From Lacinutrix sp. 5H-3-7-4 (GTDB taxonomy: Bacteria; Bacteroidota; Bacteroidia; Flavobacteriales; Flavobacteriaceae): a stretch of DNA of 64,000 bases. Below, in pieces: positions 56,926-64,000 of the stretch; positions within the stretch are counted from its first letter, which is position 1; every line of letters starts with the position of its first letter. The translations under genes and the position numbers were made by a program. The notes beneath the pieces were generated by a model that saw only the letters and a list, made by a program, of their open reading frames with translations, was not told where the DNA came from and searched no databases. The stretch spans positions 1,054,001 through 1,118,000 of the forward strand of contig NC_015638.1 in assembly GCF_000211855.2 (NCBI RefSeq), given 5' to 3'.

Positions 56926-57567
56926 TTATTTTCTCCCAAAATCTGCAGGTATTTCTCCCCAAGCTTTAGTCTCCCATTTTACAATGGTTGTTTTATAATC
57001 GTTTTCTTTTAGCCATTTAACTGCACGGTCTACCAAATCGTAAACTGGTTTGTTTTTTGCATTACGTTCTAACTTGCTATTACATGTTTTTTTACGCACC
57101 CAACTCATAGCTGTTCTAGAGTCTGTATATATAATACGATCACTATTATGTTTTTTTAAAAAACTTAAACCATGAACTAATGCTAAAAATTCTCCTAAAT
57201 TATTTGTGCCTTGAGCAAAAGGTCCTTGTATAAAAAGTTGTTGTTTTGTTTTAGTGTCTACTCCACGATATTCCATGATTCCAGGATTTCCACTAGAAGC
57301 AGCGTCTACAGAAATAGAATTATAGTTTGGTTGTCCTATTTTTTTTAGTTGCTCTAGAGACAATTCACTTTTAAAACTTTTATTTTTTCCTATATAATCG
57401 AAATAATTTCCCTTTAGAGCTTCTTTTGCTGCATCAAACGTTGCAAAAGACTTGTACTGGGCACCTTCATAATCTTTAATTAAAGATTTACAAGTATTCC
57501 AAGAATCGAAAACTCCAGTTTTATGTCCTTTCCAAACGGTATAATATTTTTTCTTTTTTTTACTCAT
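56926..57567 (-). CDS. Ribonuclease H with N-terminal viroplasmin domain
   Basis: A 213-residue RNase H1-type enzyme. Residues 1-55 form a viroplasmin-like hybrid-binding domain (YYTVWKGHKTGVFDSWNTCK, YKSFATFDAAKEAL). The catalytic domain has Asp88 (SVDAASSGNPG), Glu126 (TNNLGEFLAL), Asp149 (IIYTDSRTAMSWV) and a C-terminal Asp near 210 (GEIPADFGRK). RNases H of this form remove RNA from RNA/DNA hybrids. The N-terminus is lysine-rich. A tight hairpin (57574-57590) sits 6 nt before the ATG, downstream of the purN stop. Confidence 0.9.
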   Translation of the reverse strand: MSKKKKKYYTVWKGHKTGVFDSWNTCKSLIKDYEGAQYKSFATFDAAKEALKGNYFDYIGKNKSFKSELSLEQLKKIGQPNYNSISVDAASSGNPGIMEYRGVDTKTKQQLFIQGPFAQGTNNLGEFLALVHGLSFLKKHNSDRIIYTDSRTAMSWVRKKTCNSKLERNAKNKPVYDLVDRAVKWLKENDYKTTIVKWETKAWGEIPADFGRK

Positions 57568-57573
57568 AGTAAC

Positions 57574-57590
57574 TTTCCGTGCAACGGAAA
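57574..57590 (-). promoter_or_regulatory. Hairpin in the leader of the RNase H gene
   Basis: A 7-bp perfect stem tttccgt / acggaaa with a 3-nt loop, 6 nt upstream of the RNase H ATG and 6 nt downstream of the purN stop. No T run follows on the minus strand, so it is more likely an mRNA structure than a terminator. Confidence 0.4.
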
Positions 57591-57596
57591 TCTATT

Positions 57597-58166
57597 TTAT
57601 TTCGAATTTAAAATATTTTCTACCACTACCGGAAAATGTTTCATTTCTAATTCATGAATTTTTGCTGCAACATCTTGAGCAGAATCTGACGTTTTCACCT
57701 CACATTTTGCTTGAAAAATGATGGCTCCTTCGTCATAATTTTCATTTACATAGTGAATTGTTATACCTGTTTCGGTTTCTTTTTTGTTAATAACCGCTTC
57801 ATGCACATGTATACCATACATGCCTTTTCCTCCAAATTTTGGCAATAAAGCGGGATGTACATTTATTACTTTATTAGGGAAGTGTTTTAATATGTTTTCT
57901 GGAAATTTCCATAAAAAGCCAGCCAATACTATTAGATCTGGATTATTACTTTTTAAAATATTAAGTACATGATCTGTCTCTGTAAAAGCAATTTTATTAA
58001 AAGACAAAGCACTAATCTTCAGTTTTTTACAACGATCCAACACTTTGGCATGCGGATTGTTAGTTAATACTTGAATTACAGACGCATTGTCCCTATTTTG
58101 AAAAAACCTTATTAAATTTTCAGCATTACTTCCGCTACCGGACGCAAAAATTACTACACGTTTCAT
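57597..58166 (-). CDS. purN: Phosphoribosylglycinamide formyltransferase
   Basis: A 189-residue enzyme transferring a formyl group from 10-formyl-tetrahydrofolate to GAR in purine synthesis. The phosphate loop SGSGSNAENLI is at 9-19, the catalytic Asn102 and His104 are in VINVHPALLPKFGG, and the Asp is in NYDEGAIIFQ. Full length. It is divergent from acpP across 182 bp and 29 nt upstream of the RNase H gene on the same strand. Confidence 0.95.
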   Translation of the reverse strand: MKRVVIFASGSGSNAENLIRFFQNRDNASVIQVLTNNPHAKVLDRCKKLKISALSFNKIAFTETDHVLNILKSNNPDLIVLAGFLWKFPENILKHFPNKVINVHPALLPKFGGKGMYGIHVHEAVINKKETETGITIHYVNENYDEGAIIFQAKCEVKTSDSAQDVAAKIHELEMKHFPVVVENILNSK

Positions 58167-58309
58167 TTTATAGTTTTCAGTGTTAAATCTTCAAACAAAA
58201 AAAAGAATAATTATTAACAATTACGGGCTAAAACAGAATTTCTTCAATTTAAATTATTAACTTTCGAAGTCTTTTTTAATAGAAAGATGTGTTTTAAAAT
58301 AAAGTTTTT

Positions 58310-58317
58310 TATTTTTG
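58310..58317 (+). promoter_or_regulatory. Predicted promoter -7 box for acpP
   Basis: TATTTTTG, a full TAnnTTTG match 31 nt before the acpP ATG. Likely the promoter of the acpP-fabF-rnc operon. Confidence 0.6.
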
Positions 58318-58348
58318 CCTCTTAATTAAAACTAAAAAAATTAAAATT

Positions 58349-58582
58349 ATGTCAGACATTGCATCAAGAGTAAAAGCGATAATCGTAGACAAATTAGGTG
58401 TTGATGAAAACGAAGTTGTAACTGAAGCTAGCTTCACAAACGACCTAGGAGCAGATTCATTAGACACTGTAGAATTAATCATGGAATTCGAAAAAGAATT
58501 CGATATCCAAATTCCAGATGACCAAGCAGAAAACATTGCAACAGTAGGTCAAGCTGTATCATACATTGAAGCTGCAAAATAA
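58349..58582 (+). CDS. acpP: Acyl carrier protein
   Basis: A 77-residue acidic carrier protein for fatty acid synthesis. Ser37 in [16 protein letters not shown] takes the phosphopantetheine arm. Family length and charge are normal. It is the first gene of acpP-fabF-rnc, 12 nt before fabF. Confidence 0.97.
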   Translation: MSDIASRVKAIIVDKLGVDENEVVTEASFTNDLGADSLDTVELIMEFEKEFDIQIPDDQAENIATVGQAVSYIEAAK

Positions 58583-58594
58583 GCACTAATATTT

Positions 58595-59845
58595 ATGGAA
58601 CTTAAGCGAGTTGTAGTTACGGGTCTAGGAGCACTTACACCAATTGGAAATACCAAAGATGAATATTGGGATGCCCTAATTAACGGTAAAAGTGGTGCTG
58701 CGCCTATTACGTATTTTGATACTGAAAAGTTTAAAACAAAATTCGCGTGTGAGTTAAAAAACTTTGTCGCAACCGATTTTCTAGATAGAAAAGAGGCGCG
58801 AAAAATGGACAGGTTTACGCAGTACGCAATGGTCGCATCTGATGAGGCTATTGCGGACGCGAACCTAAATTTAGATACCGTTAACAAACTTAGAGTTGGC
58901 GTTATCTGGGGAGCAGGAATTGGAGGTCTAGAAACTTTTCAAAACGAGGTTTTAAACTTTGCGCAAGGTGATGGTTCACCTAGATTTAATCCTTTCTTTA
59001 TCCCTAAAATGATTGCAGATATTGCTCCAGGAAACATATCCATTAAAAATGGTTTTATGGGTCCTAATTACACAACTGTATCTGCGTGTGCTTCTTCTGC
59101 AAATGCTATGATAGATGCATTAAACTATATTCGTTTAGGACATTGCGATGTTATTGTTACTGGTGGCAGTGAAGCCGCTGTAACCATTGCAGGAATGGGC
59201 GGATTTAATGCAATGCATGCTTTATCAACCAGAAACGAAAGTCCAGAGACAGCTTCAAGACCGTTTGATGCTTCTAGAGATGGTTTTGTTTTAGGCGAAG
59301 GCGCTGGAGCGATTATTCTTGAAGAATATGAGCACGCTAAAGCTAGAGGTGCAAAAATTTATGCTGAAGTTGTTGGTGGTGGCATGTCTAGTGACGCACA
59401 CCATATGACAGCTCCACATCCAGATGGAATAGGTGTTATTGCAGTTATGAAAAATTGTCTAGAAAATGCAGGTTTAAAACCTGAAGATGTAGACCATATA
59501 AATACTCATGGTACCTCAACGCCATTAGGAGATGTTGCAGAACTTAAAGCAATATCTAAAGTTTTTGGAGACCATGCTAAAAATATTAATATAAATTCTA
59601 CTAAGTCAATGACTGGTCATTTACTTGGTGCCGCAGGTGCTGTAGAATCTATTGCTTCTATATTAGCAATGGAGCATGGCGTTGTACCACCAACTATTAA
59701 CCATGAAAATGTAGACGAAAACATAGATCCTAATTTAAACTTAACGCTAAACAAACCTCAAAAACGTGATATAAAGGTTGCAATGAGTAATACCTTTGGT
59801 TTTGGCGGACATAATGCTTGTGTATTATTTAAAAAGTTAGATTAG
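58595..59845 (+). CDS. fabF: Beta-ketoacyl-ACP synthase II
   Basis: A 416-residue elongating condensing enzyme. The catalytic triad is Cys165 in VSACASSANAM, a His in NTHGTSTPLGD (about 305) and a His in SMTGHLLGAAGA (about 342). The N-terminus RVVVTGLGALTPIGN is typical of FabF. It lies in the common order acpP-fabF-rnc, 5 nt before an alternative TTG and 8 nt before the rnc ATG. Confidence 0.97.
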   Translation: MELKRVVVTGLGALTPIGNTKDEYWDALINGKSGAAPITYFDTEKFKTKFACELKNFVATDFLDRKEARKMDRFTQYAMVASDEAIADANLNLDTVNKLRVGVIWGAGIGGLETFQNEVLNFAQGDGSPRFNPFFIPKMIADIAPGNISIKNGFMGPNYTTVSACASSANAMIDALNYIRLGHCDVIVTGGSEAAVTIAGMGGFNAMHALSTRNESPETASRPFDASRDGFVLGEGAGAIILEEYEHAKARGAKIYAEVVGGGMSSDAHHMTAPHPDGIGVIAVMKNCLENAGLKPEDVDHINTHGTSTPLGDVAELKAISKVFGDHAKNININSTKSMTGHLLGAAGAVESIASILAMEHGVVPPTINHENVDENIDPNLNLTLNKPQKRDIKVAMSNTFGFGGHNACVLFKKLD

Positions 59846-59853
59846 AATTTTTG

Positions 59854-60597
59854 ATGAAAAGATTTCGAAACATATTCTCAAAATCTAAAGAAGAAAAAGG
59901 AGAATTTTTCATCACAGTTTCACAAATTATAGGTTATAAACCTAAAACTATTAAACACTTTAAAACAGCGTTTACTCACCGTTCTATGAATATTAGAAAC
60001 AGTAAGGGTAATATTGTAAACTATGAGCGTTTAGAGTTTTTAGGCGATGCTATGTTGAGTGCAGTAATAGCACACCACTTATATGAAGAGGTTCCTAGTG
60101 GAGACGAAGGTTACCTAACAAAAATGCGCTCTAAAGTAGTTAGTAGAGAGCATTTAAATGAGCTTGGAAGAGACTTAAAACTAATAAATCTAGTAGAAAG
60201 TAAAATACCAAAAGGACAATTTGGTGATAATATACACGGGAATTTATTTGAGTCTTTAGTAGGTGCTATCTATTTAGATGGTGGTTTTAAAGCCTGCGAA
60301 AAATTTATTTACAAGCGTGTTATCACACCTTTTGTAGATATCGAACAATTAGAAGGTAAGGTAATTAGCTATAAGAGTTTACTTATAGAATGGTGCCAAA
60401 AAGAAAAGAAAACCTTCGATTATAATGTATATGAAGATACTGGAAATGATAATATTCGTCATTTCTCTGTAAAATTATCCATTGACAATAAAATTGTTTC
60501 AAAAGGACGAGCAACTTCCAAGAAAAAAGCCGAAGAAAAAGCATCTAAAAGAGCATTTTTTGTGTTTCAAAATCAAATTTCAAAAACTTTATCATAG
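59854..60597 (+). CDS. rnc: Ribonuclease III
   Basis: A 247-residue double-strand-specific ribonuclease used in rRNA and mRNA processing. The signature NYERLEFLGDAMLSAVIA contains the catalytic Glu61 and Asp65, with a second acidic site in NLFESLVGAIYLDGG. A C-terminal dsRNA-binding domain (about 170-245) ends SKKKAEEKASKRAFF. The ATG at 59854 is preferred over the TTG one codon earlier. Its presence means long duplex RNAs, including antisense pairs, can be processed in this organism. Confidence 0.96.
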   Translation: MKRFRNIFSKSKEEKGEFFITVSQIIGYKPKTIKHFKTAFTHRSMNIRNSKGNIVNYERLEFLGDAMLSAVIAHHLYEEVPSGDEGYLTKMRSKVVSREHLNELGRDLKLINLVESKIPKGQFGDNIHGNLFESLVGAIYLDGGFKACEKFIYKRVITPFVDIEQLEGKVISYKSLLIEWCQKEKKTFDYNVYEDTGNDNIRHFSVKLSIDNKIVSKGRATSKKKAEEKASKRAFFVFQNQISKTLS

Positions 60598-60732
60598 AAT
60601 TTCACCTTATTTTATTTAAAAAAAGGCAAATTCACTATAACGTTTTCGTGGCTAATTCTTGTTAAGATTCATCAAAAGCGAACCAAATAAACTATTTTTA
60701 ATGCTATATTTACAATTAATTCTTATGTGAAT

Positions 60733-61221
60733 ATGGCAATTAAAAAACTCGTTTTAAATGATTTTTTTGAAGAAGAAAATTTCTCCTTAATTGGTATTCA
60801 TTGTACAATTGAAGATTATCGCTTAGCCTTTCTACTTAACCAAGCCTTAAATCTAAAATTAACCAGACAAGATAAAGACATCGACAACAACAATCAAGAA
60901 ACAAACTTTTCGTTTTTTGAATGGGTAGACGACACGCAGTATACAACCTGGAATTTAGTTTCAAATACCTGTAAAGTAACATCTAATGAAATTAACAACA
61001 AAATAGGCTCTCTCTTTTCTAACAGTGAATCGTTTACAAAAACACACCACTTAGTATCAGAGTATAGTAAGGCTAATTATTTACTTAAAATAAATAATGA
61101 GTTTCAAGCTAAAAAAGAAAAAATTATATTAGAAAAAATACTAAAAATTAAACAAGTTATTACAGCTTATAGTATTGACTCTAACACATTAAAATCTAAA
61201 GACCAACTAATATTTAACTAA
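60733..61221 (+). CDS. IPExxxVDY family protein
   Basis: A 162-residue protein of a family restricted mainly to Flavobacteriia and usually found between rnc and pyk, as here. The name-giving motif is degenerate: HHLVSEYSKANYLLKI stands where homologues have a form of IPE...VDY. Other conserved parts are the start MAIKKLVLNDFFEE and the segment FSFFEWVDD. No function is known to me. The ATG at 60733 is chosen over a GTG at 60727. Its stop overlaps the pyk ATG by one base (TAATG), so translation is probably coupled with pyruvate kinase. Confidence 0.87.
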   Translation: MAIKKLVLNDFFEEENFSLIGIHCTIEDYRLAFLLNQALNLKLTRQDKDIDNNNQETNFSFFEWVDDTQYTTWNLVSNTCKVTSNEINNKIGSLFSNSESFTKTHHLVSEYSKANYLLKINNEFQAKKEKIILEKILKIKQVITAYSIDSNTLKSKDQLIFN

Positions 61222-62648
61222 TGCTGAAAAGAAAAAAAACTAAAATTGTTGCAACCTTAGGTCCTGCAACTGCAAATAAAGAAACATTAAAAGCAATGCT
61301 TGACGAAGGCGCAAACGTGTTTAGAATTAACTTTTCTCACGCAGCCTATGATGATGTTAAAGAACGTGTAAAAATGATTAGAGAACTAAACGATGAGTTT
61401 GGTTATAACGCTTCTATTCTAGCAGATTTACAAGGTCCTAAACTTCGTGTTGGTGTTATGCAAGGAGAAGTATTTGTGCATCCAGGAGACGAAATTATTT
61501 TTGCTACCGGAAAACGTTTTACTGGTACAAAAGAACGCGTTTATATGACGTACGATAATTTTCCTCAAGACGCTAAAAAAGGAGAACGCATATTATTAGA
61601 CGACGGTAAATTAATATTTGAAGTTGTTTCTACAGATAAAAAATCAGAAGTTAAAGCCAAAGTAATTCAAGGTGGTCCATTACGCTCTAAAAAAGGAGTA
61701 AATTTACCAAACACAAACATATCACAACCAGCGCTAACAGAAAAAGATATTGAAGATGCAAAATTTGCCTGCGAGTTAAAAGTAGACTGGATGGCATTAT
61801 CATTTGTGCGTCATGCAGAAGATTTAATGGTTTTACAAGAACTTATTAAAAAACATAGCGATCACAAAATACCAATTATAGCAAAAATTGAAAAACCAGA
61901 AGGCGTAGCAAACATAGACAAAATTGTAGCCTATTGCGATGGTTTAATGGTAGCGCGTGGAGATTTAGGTGTAGAAATACCTGCCGAAGAAGTACCATTA
62001 GTACAAAAACAATTAGTACTTAGAGCTAAAAAAGCAAGAATACCAGTAATTATTGCAACGCAAATGATGGAAACTATGATAGATAGTTTAACACCAACGC
62101 GTGCAGAAGTTAACGATGTTGCCAACTCTGTAATGGATGGTGCAGATGCTGTAATGCTATCTGGAGAAACAAGTGTTGGTAAATATCCAGTGCAAGTAAT
62201 CAAGCAAATGGCAAGTATAATAAAAAGCGTAGAAGACAGTGATTTAATTTCTGTACCTCACGAGCCACCAACAATACGTACAAAAAGATACATAACAAAA
62301 TCTATATGTTATCATGCTGCACATATGGCAAACGAGATAGATGCAAAAGGGATTTCCACACTAACAAATAGTGGTTATACAGCCTTCCAAATATCTGCGT
62401 GGCGACCAAAAGCACACATATTAGTTTTTACCTCAAACCATCGTATTCTAACACAGCTAAACCTTCTTTGGGGAGTAAAAGCATTCTTCTACGATAAATT
62501 TGTAAGTACAGACGAGACTATAGAAGATGTAAATAAAATGGCCCAAGATATGGGTTATTTAGAAAAAGGAGATATGTTAGTAAGCCTTGCAGCCATGCCA
62601 ATTCAAGAAAAAGGAATGGTAAATACACTTAGAGTTACAGAAATATAG
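61221..62648 (+). CDS. pyk: Pyruvate kinase
   Basis: A 475-residue glycolytic enzyme forming ATP and pyruvate from phosphoenolpyruvate. Conserved parts: KIVATLGPAT, FRINFSHA, ILADLQGPKLRVG, the active-site Lys in PIIAKIEKPEGV, the metal-binding MVARGDLGVEIP, and IIATQMMETM. A C-terminal domain with allosteric fold follows (about 345-475). The ATG overlaps the stop of the preceding gene. A palindromic repeat (62658) separates the stop from the terminator at 62754. Confidence 0.96.
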   Translation: MLKRKKTKIVATLGPATANKETLKAMLDEGANVFRINFSHAAYDDVKERVKMIRELNDEFGYNASILADLQGPKLRVGVMQGEVFVHPGDEIIFATGKRFTGTKERVYMTYDNFPQDAKKGERILLDDGKLIFEVVSTDKKSEVKAKVIQGGPLRSKKGVNLPNTNISQPALTEKDIEDAKFACELKVDWMALSFVRHAEDLMVLQELIKKHSDHKIPIIAKIEKPEGVANIDKIVAYCDGLMVARGDLGVEIPAEEVPLVQKQLVLRAKKARIPVIIATQMMETMIDSLTPTRAEVNDVANSVMDGADAVMLSGETSVGKYPVQVIKQMASIIKSVEDSDLISVPHEPPTIRTKRYITKSICYHAAHMANEIDAKGISTLTNSGYTAFQISAWRPKAHILVFTSNHRILTQLNLLWGVKAFFYDKFVSTDETIEDVNKMAQDMGYLEKGDMLVSLAAMPIQEKGMVNTLRVTEI

Positions 62649-62657
62649 TTGTTTTTT

Positions 62658-62733
62658 GGGCGTTACCTAAAGGTCGCGCTATTCACTATATCTTTTGTAA
62701 AACAAAAGGATGCCGTTACTATCGCTAACGCAA
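62658..62733. repeat. Palindromic dispersed-repeat-like element
   Basis: A 76-bp unit with inverted ends, GGGCGTTA at 62658-62665 and TAACGC at 62726-62731, an inner hairpin (atcttttgt / acaaaaggat, 62690-62711) and GGATGCCGTTACTATCGCTAACGC at its 3' part. I recall very similar units, ending in a form of GGATGCCG...CCTAACGC, scattered in many flavobacterial genomes (REP/MITE-like). Only one copy is in this window. It lies within the pyk 3' untranslated region, before the terminator. Confidence 0.7.
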
Positions 62734-62753
62734 ACTAAGGCAAGTAATAAACT

Positions 62754-62788
62754 AAAAAAACCAGCTACAAACCGTAGTTGGTTTTTTT
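62754..62788 (+). terminator. Rho-independent terminator after pyk
   Basis: Stem ccagctac / gtagttgg (62761-62768 with 62774-62781), loop aaacc, A and T runs around it. The g-t pair is a wobble on the plus strand but a mismatch on the minus strand, favouring the plus-strand pyk transcript; it may also stop dinB transcription. Confidence 0.85.
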
Positions 62789-62790
62789 AT

Positions 62791-63891
62791 TTAAAAGCCA
62801 AATTTTAATTGTACAGTAACACTTTTAGGCTCAACCTTTTTTACTTTCTTTTCTGTATTTAAATTAGATAACGAGATCCCAAGTAAACGTACAGAGTTAT
62901 TCATTTTTTCTTGATAAAGTAACTCTTTAGCTGTTTCTAAAACCACACTTTTATCACTTATAAAATAAGGCAAAGTTTTACTTCTTGTTTGCAATGTAAA
63001 ATCGCTATACTTTATTTTTAGAGTAACAGTTTTACCAGCAACTTTACTTCTTATTAAACGTTTAGAAACCTCTTCGGCAATATGCTCAAGCTTTTCAAGC
63101 ATAAATATTTCAGACGATAGGTTTTCGCTAAACGTACGTTCTGCAGCAAGGCTTTTTCTAATTCTATTTGGCTTTACTTCACTATTATGTATACCTCTAA
63201 CAATATAATAATAGTAGCTACCAGATTTACCAAAATTTTGCTCTAAAAACTCTAAAGATTTAGACTTTAAATCTGTACCAGTAAAAATACCTTTTTGGTA
63301 CATTTTTTCTGCAGTAACTTTACCAATGCCATAAAATTTTCTAATATCTAAAGCCTCTAAAAAGCCTAAAACCTCCTCAGGATTAACTGTTTTTTGTCCG
63401 TTAGGCTTATTATAATCACTAGCAACTTTAGCAATAAATTTATTAATTGAAATACCCGCAGAAGCTGTTAAACCAACCTCATTAAAAATTCGAGTTCTAA
63501 TCTCTTCAGCAATTAACGAAGCACTAGGATTTCCTTTTTTATTTTCAGTAACATCTAAATATGCTTCATCAAGCGATAAAGGTTCAACCAAATCTGTATA
63601 ATCATAAAAAATAGCTCGAATTTTAGAAGAAATTTCTTTATACCTATCAAATCTAGGCTTAACAAATATTAAATCCGGACACAAACGTCTAGCTTTAACA
63701 CCACTAATAGCACTTCGCACACCAAATTTTCTAGCCTCATAACTTGCTGCACTTACAACGCCACGGTTACCGCCACCGCCAACGGCAATGGCTTTGCCTT
63801 TTAATTCTGGATTATCCATTGCCTCAACAGATGCATAAAAGGCATCCATATCAACATGAATAATTTTTCTTAACGCAAAATCTAAAGACAT
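62791..63891 (-). CDS. dinB: DNA polymerase IV
   Basis: A 366-residue Y-family translesion polymerase. Catalytic acidic residues are in HVDMDAFYASVE (Asp14, Asp16) and SLDEAYLDVT; the palm and finger regions show GVVSAASYEARKFGV and AGISINKFIAKVASD, the thumb helix-hairpin-helix FYGIGKVTAEKM, and the C-terminal little-finger domain follows (about 245-345). It is long enough to be complete. A TAAATTTG box at 63896-63903 ends only 4 nt before the ATG, so the mRNA may be leaderless or start elsewhere. Confidence 0.95.
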   Translation of the reverse strand: MSLDFALRKIIHVDMDAFYASVEAMDNPELKGKAIAVGGGGNRGVVSAASYEARKFGVRSAISGVKARRLCPDLIFVKPRFDRYKEISSKIRAIFYDYTDLVEPLSLDEAYLDVTENKKGNPSASLIAEEIRTRIFNEVGLTASAGISINKFIAKVASDYNKPNGQKTVNPEEVLGFLEALDIRKFYGIGKVTAEKMYQKGIFTGTDLKSKSLEFLEQNFGKSGSYYYYIVRGIHNSEVKPNRIRKSLAAERTFSENLSSEIFMLEKLEHIAEEVSKRLIRSKVAGKTVTLKIKYSDFTLQTRSKTLPYFISDKSVVLETAKELLYQEKMNNSVRLLGISLSNLNTEKKVKKVEPKSVTVQLKFGF

Positions 63892-63929
63892 AGTGCAAAT
63901 TTATTAATTCCTCTCCAAGCAGAAATCTC

Positions 63930-63937
63930 TATTTTTG
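63930..63937 (+). promoter_or_regulatory. Predicted promoter -7 box for the gene at the window end
   Basis: TATTTTTG, a full TAnnTTTG match 48 nt before an ATG at 63986, in the divergent region after dinB. Confidence 0.4.
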
Positions 63938-63985
63938 TAATTTAGAACAAAATTAATAACAATATCTTGGTAAATAACCATAAAC

Positions 63986-64000
63986 ATGATTGAAATAGAA
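63986..64000 (+). CDS. Possible start of a gene running out of the window
   Basis: An ATG at 63986 begins M-I-E-I-E and runs to the end of the window. It lies 48 nt after a TAnnTTTG box and divergent from dinB. Five codons are too few to assign a product. Confidence 0.3.

Overview
The window is a 64 kb stretch of a low-GC chromosome from a member of Flavobacteriia (Bacteroidota). The evidence is a type IX secretion (T9SS) cluster, an OmpA protein with thrombospondin type 3 repeats, an IPExxxVDY-family gene next to rnc and pyk, many promoters of the Bacteroidota form TAnnTTTG with almost no Shine-Dalgarno sequences, and the gene order purN / acpP-fabF-rnc / pyk. I see no rRNA, tRNA, CRISPR array, prophage or insertion sequence. 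Most of the window is core chromosome.

Layout. 1-8.3 kb (+): a bacterial alpha-2-macroglobulin (5' end outside the window), an SH3-like secreted protein, a small ABM-like protein and penicillin-binding protein 1C. 8.5-17 kb (+): a 1892-residue repeat adhesin with a T9SS type B C-terminus, a PorP/SprF outer-membrane protein and a PorE-like TPR/beta-propeller/OmpA protein. 17-25 kb: FAD oxidoreductase and Gre-like pair, then on the minus strand an ABC ATPase, prolyl oligopeptidase, asd, mscL, alr and tdk. 25.5-29.4 kb (+): an unrecognised 244-residue protein, DoxX, rsmI, a flavin disulfide-reductase-like enzyme and an Fe-S type uracil-DNA glycosylase. A gene-free AT-rich block of about 510 bp follows. 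30-38 kb: AhpD-like and OsmC-like proteins, recJ, an OmpA lipid-anchor-type protein, an MFS carrier, an Asp-nucleophile hydrolase and two envelope proteins. 37.7-52.6 kb (mostly -): lpxH, queD with an overlapping 33-residue membrane protein, a MATE exporter, a 7TMR-DISM hybrid histidine kinase (+), a hydrolase, AddB-like and AddA-like repair nucleases separated by ompA and kbl. 52.8-64 kb: sodA, two tandem small-RNA-like elements, a long PurF-type amidotransferase, a PfkB kinase, an RNase H, purN, acpP, fabF, rnc, an IPExxxVDY protein, pyk, a palindromic dispersed repeat and dinB.

The most interesting signal is a 75-bp element present twice between sodA and purF (53512-53586 and 53749-53823). 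Read on the minus strand, each copy is a two-hairpin RNA ending in a rho-independent terminator. Each has a TAnnTTTR box exactly 4 nt upstream, and the single base that differs between copies keeps pairing (G-U) only in the minus-strand RNA. This points to two separately transcribed small RNAs. They may belong to a flavobacterial motif such as Flavo-1, which I could not check.

Other points of note are a 33-codon membrane-protein gene whose stop overlaps the queD start, a membrane-protein gene with no ATG/GTG/TTG at its apparent N-terminus (CTG proposed), near-identical tandem modules in the adhesin, a palindromic repeat between pyk and its terminator, and a possible unassigned minus-strand RNA at 29.4-29.75 kb.
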